From Beroe ovata (Eukaryota; Ctenophora; Nuda; Beroida; Beroidae): a stretch of DNA of 64,000 bases. Shown in pieces: positions 47,301 through 52,624 of the stretch. Location: assembly GCA_946803715.1 (NCBI GenBank), contig CAMPET010000009.1:1-64000 (forward strand). Direction: 5' to 3'. The notes below the pieces were generated by a model. It did no database searches, was not told where the DNA came from, and was given only the letters and a program-made list of their open reading frames with translations. Numbering within the stretch: position 1 is the first letter of the stretch; each line of letters opens with the position of its first letter. The position numbers and the translations under genes are program-made.

Positions 47301-50297
47301 CTCTCGCTATGGAGGTATTACAAGTGACTGTCGTGTGTCAGTTTGTGTGCGACTGTCAATATGCGTGACTGCCAATGTGTATGTCAGGATATGTGACAGT
47401 CATTGCGCGTGTGAATATCACAACATTTGACACCGTTTTAATATGTTATTGACATATACCGTCAATCCTCCCTATTCTCCCTCTCCCAGATTTCGACTGA
47501 GTACATCAAGAAGATCTGTAAACTGTTTCTGGTGGTACTGTCGGAGGAGCCCAAGTCTAGTCCGACTATTGATCAACTCGTTAAAGGTATTTCCTCGTCC
47601 TGATATGATATCTGCTCAGCGGCAATTCATACTCATTACCATCTGAATGTACTGATATCATTATCAATCCAGCTGAAATGTTGTGTGATATTGTGAAAAT
47701 CGGAAATTCTATTTCTTCTTATCACGAGGCGCCTGGTGTCTATATGTAGGATCAATCCCCTGCACCCAATGGTTTTACCCCTGCATATCATCATATCACC
47801 CTCCCCCTATTCTGCAGGTATTAACACCCTGGTGATACGACTACTTTCCAACTGTAACACCGGCCGTGCTGTCAGTGCTCTTGTTGATCACATGGACTCA
47901 CTACTCACTGACACAGGTCTCTATCATGTCTTGCATATCTCTGCTTTTTATGACCCTGAATTCTGGTTTTTGCAGTGACTCGCTGTTGAGACAAACTGAA
48001 AAATACCCAGCCCCTTAAAGTGACCCTCTATGAAATTAACCGCGTCATCAGAATGATAATATCCCCATTCCCCCTTTCTCAGGCCACACAAAGTCAGCAA
48101 AAGAGCTGGAGATTCTACTCAAGTGTCTGTGGAAAGTGATGTCACGTCTTGACAAGGAATTCCTCTTGTCACCAGGGGAGAAGAATGAAATTCTCGTCCT
48201 CTTGGCTAGATTCCTCCGGAGGTGAGGAAATTCTTCTTGAAATGATTTCAATCGCAGATGTTTCTATGACAACAAATGGCCAAATAGCGTGACTCTTTAG
48301 CTTCATGTCACGTATGATAAGCCTAAAATTACGCGTGATACTACGTTTTTACTCACGCGTGATTTTCCTATTCCAAACACGTGATCATCACGTGTATCCT
48401 AGGTTACCGTCGTCTGTATGGAAGGATAATCATGAGAATGATAAGCCCTATCGGACAGTCAAGACACTAGTTCACAAGTTCTGTAAAGGGTGCGAGCTCA
48501 AGGTATGAATCACATGAGATATAAAGAATTCCCGATGGCAGCAATAACACAGGTTATCACCATATTTATCTCACTCTCTCTCTCTCACAGATTCTGGATG
48601 ATCTTGATTGTCTTTCGGCCGAAGATAACGCTGCCCTGAGACCACTTGCGGAGTCATTCCTCACAGCACTGGGATACGATCTAACCAGTCTTGTTTTCTC
48701 TGGTGAGTGACACATGTCACATTCTCAACATCTCATTACCTAGCTGCACTCTGAATATTCATGGTGCAATTAGTGTATTCACCACAAGGCTGCCACAAGG
48801 CTTCGCTCAACCGAGTTTACTAATTGAATCCCACCACAATACGGCCTTGTGATGAGATCAGGGGGTCAAATGTCCGGGGGGGTCAAATGCCGTTCTACCG
48901 TTCCACTTCTTTCCTAAAGTTAATCCTCCGATATCTTACGATTGATTGGGATTTCCAGGAACAAAATCGGCAACCACTGAAGAAGAGACACATTTGACAA
49001 AGATGTTTGACAGTTTGAAGGATAAAGATCTCATTCGAAGTGTGAGTTATTCACCGCTGTCTCTTTGTGAGACTGAAATCTGTGGAAAGAAAATATTCTC
49101 ATTTTTGATCGACAAATTGTGTCCATTGTTGTCAAATCTCAGTCTCAGATTCTTAACTCTACCTCATCATCCTATCCCAGGCACTCCAAGAACTCCACAT
49201 TTTCATCTCCACTCATCCCACCACGGACATTACCCCCTTCCTCGGCTCCCTGTCTGAGCCGAAAAAGCAACTTGTCGAGCGGATACTGCTTGATATGAGG
49301 CGAAGCCGAGGGGCGGTGACAGCACACGCAAACAAACTCGGTATCGCAGCTGAGCGTCAAGGATTCGACTTCAAACCGGTAATTGTGAAGTGAATTGATG
49401 ACTGCTCCGTTGATGATGATCCAGAAAATATTCCGGACACCTTTGCCTATTTTTAAATCATTTCACTTCGGGTAAACACAGATCCGGGCTATCACATCAC
49501 ATATGATATTAGTTCGGCCCCTACCTCATGTTTCAACCCGACAGGATCTATCGGAGGAACATCTGACCGAGCTCAGAGCTAGACCTGGCACGGATGTTCT
49601 CAAGGACACGAGCAACATCCTTACCAAGCACAAGGATGTCTTCCCCAATGATGCGGCTGCTATCGACGATGTTATTGGCAAACTTCCAACAGTAAGTGGG
49701 AAGTGTATTGCAGTAGTAACTTACTTTCTTTCGATGTAATCAACTATCGAAGTTATTCGTGACTTGGGTGATCAATTTTAACTGGTTATTAACTTACGAT
49801 ATGCACGTAGCAGGAGAAGGTTCAAGCTAACAAATCTCGACTCCCGACTTCGAATCTTACATCAATTCCTCGGCCCGCCTCGTCGCCTTCTCGTCTTCCA
49901 GCCAGGTAAATGGTTATTGTCATAGTAACCAGGTAACAGTTTTTCTACATGGTAACAAGGTGTTATCATGGTAACAGTGCGTTGTCATGGTAACTGTGCG
50001 ATGCCGAGAAATGGTAACTGTGCGTTGTCAAGGTAACTGTATTTTGTGAGGTACCAGTGTGTTGTCTGTGTCATGGCAAAAGTGCATTGAAATGGTCACA
50101 ATATCAGTATAAGACGACCATCCATTGTGTTTCCATTACGTCGCTGATAAGTTAAATCATCATCTCATTGTTAACGAGTCTACAATCTGCATGACCTTCT
50201 TTTTCCCTGCAGAACTGGATCGCAAATCCCATCGAATAGCATGGACGACCTTAAAAAGCGGCTTGACATGATAAAGAAAAGATCAAAGCCCACTTAG
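17526..50297 (+). CDS. CKAP5: XMAP215/chTOG/CKAP5 microtubule polymerase, whole gene
   Basis: About 54 exons give a frame of some 2066 residues, close to the 2032 of human CKAP5. It starts MADDSEWTGLPTLDKCLHKVW (compare the family N-terminus) and ends DDLKKRLDMIKKRSKPT, the conserved XMAP215 C-terminus. The protein is an array of TOG (HEAT-like) domains that bind curved tubulin and speed plus-end microtubule growth at spindle poles and plus ends. Phase works through every junction when exon 6 is taken as the 16-base segment 20573-20588, whose donor is not canonical. Single-N joins have duplicated exon 5, exons 32-36 (36 partial) and 37-40 (37 partial); only one set belongs in the mRNA. Introns host tRNAs, an inositol monophosphatase, a MATE transporter and a tryptophan-repeat protein. 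Exon blocks are listed separately. Confidence 0.95.
17802..17926. repeat. Perfect 56-bp inverted repeat (hairpin), 13-nt loop
   Basis: Left arm 17802-17857 and right arm 17871-17926 are exact reverse complements; the loop is 17858-17870 (acagtggttagtc). The hairpin fills half of the 246-bp CKAP5 intron 2, so the pre-mRNA could fold into a long perfect duplex. Candidate explanations are a small-RNA precursor, a fold-back element or a local inverted duplication. It has no protein coding role. Confidence 0.95.
18108..18994 (+). other. CKAP5: CKAP5 intron 3
   Basis: An 887-bp intron with GT-AG ends in phase 2. It contains only short open frames, and I see no gene or repeat array. Confidence 0.6.
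19743..19743. other. Single-N contig join
   Basis: The N separates two copies of the CKAP5 exon 5 region (about 19365-19707 and 19780-20115). A run resembling neither copy flanks it directly (19708-19779). Confidence 0.9.
19780..20115 (+). other. CKAP5: Second (allelic) copy of the CKAP5 exon 5 region
   Basis: Repeats 19365-19707 with scattered substitutions and a few indels, including exon 5 (19986-20049), where the visible changes are mostly synonymous. Using both copies would break phase (64 bases each), so one is surplus. It fits an unmerged allele. Confidence 0.85.
20573..20712 (+). other. CKAP5: CKAP5 exon 6 region with uncertain 3' boundary
   Basis: After an acceptor (gtcgtag) the frame reads EALHE, which joins perfectly in phase to FGSKVFPIKP at 21675 if the exon stops at 20588. 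The bases after 20588 are ggcaca, not a GT or GC donor. Reading on instead gives 47 codons up to a perfect GTAAGT at 20713, but that shifts the phase to 1 and does not join the exon at 21675. Options are a base error at the donor, an alternative exon, or an extra exon I cannot see. Confidence 0.6.
21250..21321 (-). tRNA. tRNA-Val(UAC): tRNA-Val (anticodon UAC), minus strand
   Basis: A 72-base cloverleaf without intron. The acceptor stem GGTTCGG pairs with TCGAACC (one G-U pair). There is a D-arm with TAGTGGTTA, an anticodon stem CTGC/GCAG around the loop TTTACAC (anticodon TAC), and a T-arm with GGTTCAA. A and B box promoters are internal. It is a mirror copy of the tRNA at 21542 and lies in the same CKAP5 intron. 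Confidence 0.95.
21542..21613 (+). tRNA. tRNA-Val(UAC): tRNA-Val (anticodon UAC), plus strand
   Basis: Same 72-base sequence as 21250-21321 in opposite orientation, 220 bp away. The anticodon loop is TTTACAC, decoding GUA. It lies 60 bp before CKAP5 exon 7. The pair forms a long inverted repeat within one intron and would be transcribed by RNA polymerase III towards its flanks. Confidence 0.95.
21954..23932 (+). other. CKAP5: CKAP5 intron 8 (2 kb)
   Basis: Contains CA repeats near 23371-23430 and a cluster of ttgacacc motifs near 23266-23302. Several short open frames (for example 22815-23006, 23003-23269) lack splice support. No nested gene is evident. Confidence 0.55.
24098..24205 (+). repeat. 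G-rich minisatellite (ggttgtggaggcggg)
   Basis: About seven copies of a 15-bp unit begin roughly 50 bp after the donor of CKAP5 exon 9. The sense strand carries many GG and GGGG runs and could form a G-quadruplex in DNA or pre-mRNA (inference). Confidence 0.85.
24534..25610 (+). CDS. IMPA1: Inositol monophosphatase, nested in CKAP5 intron 9
   Basis: Three exons, 24534-24669, 24812-24907 and 25003-25610, give 279 residues (human IMPA1 has 277). The enzyme removes phosphate from inositol monophosphates in the phosphoinositide cycle and needs Mg2+. Metal-site signatures are present: GEES, then DPIDGTMNFVH (motif 1), then WDMAAA (motif 2, usually WDxAA), so it should be active. The start MFPHEDEFQLALAL fits the family N-terminus. 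It sits wholly inside CKAP5 intron 9 (24051-25869) on the same strand. The host frame continues across it: exon 9 ends phase 1, exon 10 begins phase 1. Possible promoter elements would be between 24210 and 24533. Assignment to a particular IMPA paralogue is not possible. Confidence 0.95.
25870..27667 (+). CDS. CKAP5: CKAP5 exons 10-16: second TOG domain and basic linker
   Basis: Exons 25870-25967, 26074-26188, 26344-26460, 26626-26738, 26942-27106, 27231-27359, 27493-27667, residues about 258-561. Landmarks: DPYDLAEAVDIL, LLDKSWKIRKEALDAL (the TOG Trp and basic loop), DKNPAVRQETVNFTVR, and DTVGPVRDAGAAALGTAMKVV. The last exon is a Lys/Ala/Pro/Glu linker (KKEEPKKEEPKKSEP), which would help hold the protein to acidic microtubule surfaces. 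A sized N gap (27395-27411) inside a GT repeat lies in the intron after exon 15 and does not affect coding. Confidence 0.93.
27364..27470. repeat. GT microsatellite with a 17-N gap
   Basis: (GT)n in CKAP5 intron 15 with an unresolved gap of 17 N at 27395-27411. Repeat length is therefore unknown. Confidence 0.95.
27802..32308 (+). CDS. CKAP5: CKAP5 exons 17-22: third TOG domain
   Basis: Exons 27802-27960, 28212-28357, 30605-30692, 31436-31584, 31772-31925, 32165-32308, residues about 562-841. Landmarks: SSTNWKLRLEAVQNL-like stretch at 28220 (TNWKLRLEAV), SRKPGWKDNNAQV, VEKIGDIKLNKQA, SPNAQIRGAALNLIGTM and PPVPTRGV, which match vertebrate TOG3 in order. The intron 28358-30604 houses the antisense MATE gene. 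The intron after exon 22 starts with a (GT)n tract near 32312. Confidence 0.93.
28543..30159 (-). CDS. SLC47A: MATE-family multidrug/organic cation antiporter, single exon
   Basis: An uninterrupted frame of 538 codons from the ATG at 30159. In-frame sequence extends 24 codons further upstream without an ATG, so a spliced 5' exon is possible. About a dozen hydrophobic segments and the family arrangement of two repeated bundles are visible. Recognisable MATE stretches include PRNLNYFVSIYFAGRL, the GVGIGQM and SLNSCVMGFNLLFES region, and IICQVEGPINAATVIIV. MATE proteins are H+ or Na+ antiporters that export organic cations across the plasma membrane (about 540-600 residues in animals, so length fits). 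The gene lies in CKAP5 intron 18 on the opposite strand. Its lack of introns contrasts with its host and suggests retroposition or intron loss. Substrates cannot be told from sequence. Confidence 0.9.
   Translation of the reverse strand: MRQGILDRLVKYFQEMKASTLILSDIRKQQLHYMKCFFPMLAVAVPRNLNYFVSIYFAGRLNNDSVITGVGIGQMTLFCSLNSCVMGFNLLFESYAGAIKSSSDQRKLGELLTKCFLQGAIVFLLALGPFLNLVHLISFLGDDEETHSVAKLFMRVTCLWPLLVHLQDLLVKYLVIQGFVKTPVVVGIAGLGVNAALSYLCIEVLQWGVLGFGFTYTFTPLIIIAGTIVFCFLHREEMLWTGLSSDIWRGWPEMMRLGAFNSARLVSSNCLYILANIICQVEGPINAATVIIVDKINLLFNVFVYTGGSATAFIVGTALGRGDEAEVRRAILLGVVNWSIERASSLLIMFLTAGAIARLFTSTVTILNGVRDARLSMAGLYLLFGLDELLAQGILTPMGRQTLIGIVATLSIFLIGYPMMISMVYLTNTGAAGIFWCFGASYFAQSVVYVVRTVSLNIGEEISLCGERLARGFRYYGSGEEGGNKGDTELKEVVEFGLGDPLTGEEHSCDSFWREFGKVVAVMWGAMFVVVTISLSFL
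30695..30775. repeat. Short tandem repeat (tgtccaatttctgtccaatta)
   Basis: Around five 17-bp half-units just after the donor of CKAP5 exon 19. No function is apparent. Confidence 0.7.
32312..32342. repeat. (GT)n microsatellite
   Basis: Uninterrupted GT repeat immediately inside CKAP5 intron 22. Confidence 0.95.
32871..32871. other. Single-N contig join
   Basis: The N separates two diverged copies of intronic sequence (about 32522-32870 and 32872-33232), both containing tcatcgtcccgcgaaaaaa and tgtgtcccattgaatttcgt. Confidence 0.9.
32872..33232. other. Second (allelic) copy of CKAP5 intron 22 sequence
   Basis: Repeats 32522-32870 with substitutions and small indels. There is no exon inside. 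It is consistent with unmerged alleles at a contig join. Confidence 0.8.
33477..39191 (+). CDS. CKAP5: CKAP5 exons 23-28: fourth TOG domain
   Basis: Exons 33477-33594, 37828-37942, 38101-38363, 38518-38641, 38810-38920, 39090-39191, residues about 842-1119. Landmarks: acidic linker then DLIDRKDVSSQLDALCSK, VWQERSEGLEDAERIL, LGDKNVAVKTKATGVM, LSDSKKNVQTQTLEALTVW, YKSLEDRNPEVRKSAQACLP (split by an intron) and ALEQKSKKTVQ. The order matches vertebrate TOG4. The 4.2-kb intron 23 (33595-37827) houses the antisense tryptophan-repeat gene and a run of tgacaccactt repeats just before the acceptor. Confidence 0.93.
33933..37280 (-). CDS. Secreted tryptophan-pentad repeat / coiled-coil protein, unrecognised
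   Basis: A single uninterrupted frame of 1115 codons. I chose the ATG at 37280 because it opens a clear signal peptide (MLRLLLLMILGISLSHAQ); the 14 codons upstream begin with TTG. After the signal come a Gly/Tyr/Ser-rich segment (to about 85), then a block with Trp every five residues (VDWDKYDWKKVDWKKHD), four or five 10-residue repeats of the type ENWGQWSYGS, a second Trp block (WDDIDWGRIDW, NIDWDNITW), a long Ser/Thr/Asn-rich middle with N-glycosylation sequons, and a C-terminal 250-residue Lys/Glu/Met coiled-coil region (KYEEMKK units). It ends RWFFSLLGQICDVDLVPEHLL. I recognise no family. The signal and composition suggest an extracellular matrix, adhesive or skeletal protein (inference). 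It is nested antisense in CKAP5 intron 23. Confidence 0.85.
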   Translation of the reverse strand: MLRLLLLMILGISLSHAQRYGSGRAASTFGRVRSYGNGWSSGRGYGGSYYYGRSYHHGGSYYPDRYYGSYNVEHGSYHHEYESRRDGQIREVDEYPKPPAADTDLQYLLSFYAHYDAAKLAELVWVPVIWNNVDWDKYDWKKVDWKKHDVKKFDWNIISWDHFNWKRLKKDLSEEEMWDFFYLVEWDSVDWSSIFRAKLGFMGYEWDEIEWKKVDWSSINWILDTIEYAEICTSDGRCPVLNESIGTELGSWQSWGSYGESEDGGYHGNHQWDDWSYDNYMSEHIAEYETENWGQWSYGSENWGQWSYETENWGQWSYGSEDWGQWSHNTWSQWADYADNWGDSWDGGAAGNLTNEQKILWNCIGWDDIDWGRIDWFSEDGMKTRSRILTKLVLFDLIDIEKVLRKLETNFTKDEIRERSFDIESLDWDGVFLEKIGYPGVNWERVNFYNIDWDNITWEFQVEPAKNSTGDIGGYWQGVWDNLVEIKNNLMPGDDSEGITRDWLWRIRDFLDFLGPDGDMKPTNHSIGHKNASSGSSNDKDSLMVSLQEIADILDAKRDAVDSNRVDSFTMQTVHDLVRTVKEADELVGSDRKWLCGVVSGREVIRLIGEMFEEDEEFLMNLQQPDEVTDEDDAMTSTPYNSTTPANDQSLIHGAVQDTVVEEKPVVVEPVAVTNATTNNSRVTPGVMPNIDPPQKTESPTNVRTVAPGEAATLLPDRRTRIPRGETTERVTKIREANSNPESVSVTPSHTREIKYWTLSTDPSRNDDGGMGHHKTARPGNFTEEEHDSNVTEYRTNHTEVTIDSIEVERPSSSGEYNVSGVSDVGQQSQIIPGRVPNDYRLRMDNIERINNGRVSNTTADVKSQHQFESNKIEAKYAGGIVKNESVTGYEDVKKYENNGPYEEVEEYNRTKYEEMKNSNKTRYEVKNAENMTRLEESKEQDKIMDYKENMAKYEEMRMNHELKKSEKLKRIEEMKKSKELKMNEELRKREEIRMNELKKDEKLKKYEEMKENDILEKYDDIKNEKDMKMYEKMKKYEEMMKNKKMKNYVASGEKIVKRDLESTVHNEKDLVNDYVGKHGGDKTDPKVENIVYRRWFFSLLGQICDVDLVPEHLL
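36290..36425 (-). repeat. Coding tandem repeat, 30-bp unit (WGQWSY decapeptides)
   Basis: On the minus strand, 30-bp units alternate between codes for ENWGQWSYGS and ENWGQWSYET, making a 60-bp higher-order period. The period is a multiple of three and the frame is preserved, which supports coding. Confidence 0.9.
37640..37815. repeat. Tandem array of tgacaccactt units
   Basis: About eight imperfect units of 16-22 bp (for example cttgacaccacttctccatc) directly before the acceptor of CKAP5 exon 24. The pyrimidine richness may serve as the splice tract. The same core recurs in other introns of this window. Confidence 0.85.
39391..45596 (+). CDS. CKAP5: CKAP5 exons 29-40: linker and fifth TOG domain, with duplicated exons
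   Basis: Exons 39391-39474, 39788-39863, 40031-40191, 40733-40859 (copy 41937-42063), 41046-41160 (42258-42372), 41373-41463 (42595-42685), 41710-41812 (42997-43099), 43192-43345 (truncated copy 41911-41933), 43450-43541 (truncated copy 44519-44567), 43648-43712 (44692-44756), 44007-44054 (45123-45170), 44349-44498 (45447-45596). Residues about 1120-1541. Landmarks: basic linker KGSPESAKNSG, LKLLKWNFKV, YFDQLQELMEPICSHSLFVKLF, LISLRF-type WISLRFFDTNTSVLLASLDW, EQEASAFMPYLVIKLGDSKEPVR, and MLEERIKRGGKRIESPP. Both copies of each duplicated exon are intact and nearly identical in protein. Confidence 0.93.
40560..40730. repeat. Pyrimidine-rich tandem repeat (ccctccactctact)
   Basis: Degenerate CT-rich units up to the acceptor of CKAP5 exon 32, resembling an extended polypyrimidine tract. 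Confidence 0.8.
41934..41934. other. Single-N contig join
   Basis: Left contig ends gaacagccgac inside exon 36 and right contig begins aggttcccc at the acceptor of exon 32. The two sides overlap by about 1.2 kb of near-identical sequence. Confidence 0.93.
41935..43215 (+). other. CKAP5: Second (allelic) copy of CKAP5 exons 32-36 region
   Basis: Repeats 40732-41933 with the same exon order and intact splice sites. Introns differ by substitutions, indels and an expanded gtgcacgtgcactgag tract near 42690-42830. It fits two divergent haplotypes, not a tandem gene duplication, because the repeat limits coincide with the N. Confidence 0.9.
44518..44518. other. Single-N contig join
   Basis: Left contig ends in the intron after exon 40 (gagacttgctcgaaa) and right contig restarts inside exon 37 (ggggattcgatcctc). 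Confidence 0.93.
44519..45616 (+). other. CKAP5: Second (allelic) copy of CKAP5 exons 37-40 region
   Basis: Repeats 43491-44517. Exons 38-40 are complete in both copies. The intron between exons 38 and 39 carries an extra ~50 bp in this copy (around 44890-44960) and a different GT-repeat length (45060-45088). Confidence 0.9.
46020..50297 (+). CDS. CKAP5: CKAP5 exons 41-54: C-terminal region
   Basis: Exons 46020-46124, 46687-46751, 46917-47030, 47173-47314, 47490-47586, 47818-47916, 48083-48221, 48403-48502, 48591-48702, 48959-49041, 49181-49378, 49545-49691, 49814-49905, 50213-50297 (TAG). Residues about 1542-2066. The first nine exons form the conserved helical C-terminal domain after TOG5 (LKCLWKVMSRLDKEFLL, YRTVKTLVHKFCKGCELKIL). 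The rest give a small helical repeat domain (HIFISTHPTTDITPFLGSL) and a Ser/Pro-rich tail ending DDLKKRLDMIKKRSK, the stretch that in vertebrates contacts partner proteins at spindle poles and plus ends. A single N at 46500 is intronic. Confidence 0.94.
46500..46500. other. Single-N contig join without visible overlap
   Basis: Located in CKAP5 intron 41. Unlike the four other single-N joins, I see no duplicated sequence on its two sides. Confidence 0.85.
49905..50095. repeat. Imperfect repeat (catggtaacagtgcgttgt)
   Basis: Six or so degenerate units of about 20-25 bp in the last CKAP5 intron. Each contains ggtaac, a partial splice-donor match, close behind the real donor of exon 53. Confidence 0.75.
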
Positions 50298-52624
50298 CTA
50301 CGTTTGCAACCTGTGAACTTGTAAAATTCTATTTGTTTTGATCAATATTAATAGTTGTACTGTAAGCATGGTTAGGGAATTTTTTATAATTACAAAGAGA
50401 GAGAATACTTCTAGCCACTGTGAGTTGTGACTTGAGTCACTTGAAGTAGCTCATTATGTTATTTTGTTTTAATTTTACAAATGAAATTCAGTTTGAGTAT
50501 ATCCTTTGTCAGACCAGTCTACTTCTAGTTCTAGGTGTAACAGAGACTGAGGTATTGTAGACTCTGCTTCTGACACAGACCTCTGTTTCTGAGTTTCTCT
50601 TGAGCGGCTTCATGCCTCCATTTTCAGCGGTGGAGCTGTTTCTTGACCCAACTACTCCGCAAGCGCTGCAGCTCCTTTAAGATGACTCTGTGCACACGCG
50701 CCCTGTGATCTGAAACGACCATGGAGCCGCGCAGTGCTTGCGGAGTAATAGAGGTCAGATAAGGCTCGCAATTCAATTTCAATGCATGTACAAGCTAAGC
50801 TGAAGGGTCGTTCGAAATGAAGAGGTCAGATAACAGCAATCAGATGTTATCTCAGCTACTGTTCCATGCGTGCGCATGTATTGTGTATATATACACTACA
50901 TGCTGCACGCATAGCTTGCTTGCAATGCGCGGCGCTCGCACTACTTAACTTGGATACTTCATCCAGGATCGATATGCTAGTAATGAGTCGAAGTTTGACT
51001 AATGGGGAGATGAATTACAATCTACAATTTTAATTTAATAACCATTAACCAAGAATCAGATTTCAGTAAAGACCAATCGCGGCACATCCGGGTGTAATAG
51101 AAGTTGTGCCACAATAAAAACATTTGACTACTGTATTATTATCATTTCACTGTTTGGTAGAGCAAGAATAGATCTTCAGAATCCTTCTGAAAGTTTTTAC
51201 CATTGATAACCGCAACGTTTAACGTTAATAATATACCGAAAACCATATCTATTGTCCAAAACCATCAAATTTTCAGCTTCGCAAGTTGTCCATGTTCCAG
51301 CATACAGTTAATCTTGGCATGATTTGTACATGAAACTGGCATGATTGGCATGATTGGCATGATGTCACGTGTTATCATTGATTCCGTCTTCATGGAGAGC
51401 AGCGAACTGAAAAATAAAAAAGTGATATATAGTTTAACTCATATTTACAACCACGATACTCATATGTGTAAGTATACGTATTATACCGATGCCTACATAG
51501 TACATATAATACGGTGAAATTTTTCACTCACCGGAAATGCGTAAGTCTCAGTCATGCTTTTGTCGAGGGTGTGTCACCTTCAATAAAGTACTAAGGAACG
51601 AAATTCCGGTAAAATAAGTGGGCTGTTTGTGTGTTCAAGGACGTCAGTTATCTGGGCTGTCAGCACTCAGCACACACAATCGATGCAGGCATGAGAAGGT
51701 TCTTTTATAGTACGAGTTACTACTTTACTTACAGCTGGTTACTTGAATAAAATTCGTTTGCTTGACTATGTTTTATGCATGGGATGTAAAGAAATACAGA
51801 TGTAAAGAATTAGAAACACCTCACGTCGCTCGAAGCATTGGAAAGAAGATAAAGAAAGACGACAAAACCAAGTGACATGCTTTCACGATTTGGTAGTCCA
51901 TAGTCATTTGTAGTTCCTCAGTAGTTTGTGGAGGGAAACAAATGAGAAACTCTGTTATAGAGTTTAACACCCTTCTTGAGATGTAAAGAATTAGAAACAC
52001 CGCTCGATAGATTAGAAACAATAAGAGAAACAATAATCATAGAAAAGGAATCAGGACGGTTTGTGAAAAAGATCTTTATTCACTATAGAGCACATGTCTT
52101 TACACTGAAGTACGTATCGATCACTATACATCAAGTAAGAGGTCTCATAAGCCGGCATAAATTTCAAAGAACTGCAATCAAAGAACTGCAATGCGCAAGG
52201 TAAGCACAAGCAGTAACAGACAAAAAATTGATAAACGCTGCCTTCAACATCATCCTCGTTGATGTATGCATGAAATACATCGATGAGGTGCAGCGCAAAG
52301 CGAGCTCATCATAATTATACCTTGTTTTCCACATTTATTTATCTAAGATCAAGTCATCGTATACGAGATTAATTTAAAAAGTTTAAGAAGTCTCAAAATC
52401 ATTAACTCTGTTGAATGGACACCAGTAAGTGCAATCGAGCAGTAATGTTTGCTGGATACGAGAATCAGACTGAGACAAGAGTATAAGCTTCCTCTGGCAC
52501 GACATACGGATAAAAATGTCCCATGTACCAGAGCAAGGATAATAATTGCCTTCAGTCAACTTCCTGTTTGGTTACATTGCTGATTTTGTCAGCGTTCCAC
52601 ATAATATCCAAGGAAAGTGATTTC
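50298..52624. other. Intergenic region after CKAP5
   Basis: Holds the CKAP5 3' UTR and probably the promoter of the next gene. There is a direct repeat of gatgtaaagaattagaaaca at about 51799 and 51979, and a run of catgattgg repeats near 51315-51362. No gene is recognised. A frame at 51976-52203 is unsupported. Confidence 0.55.
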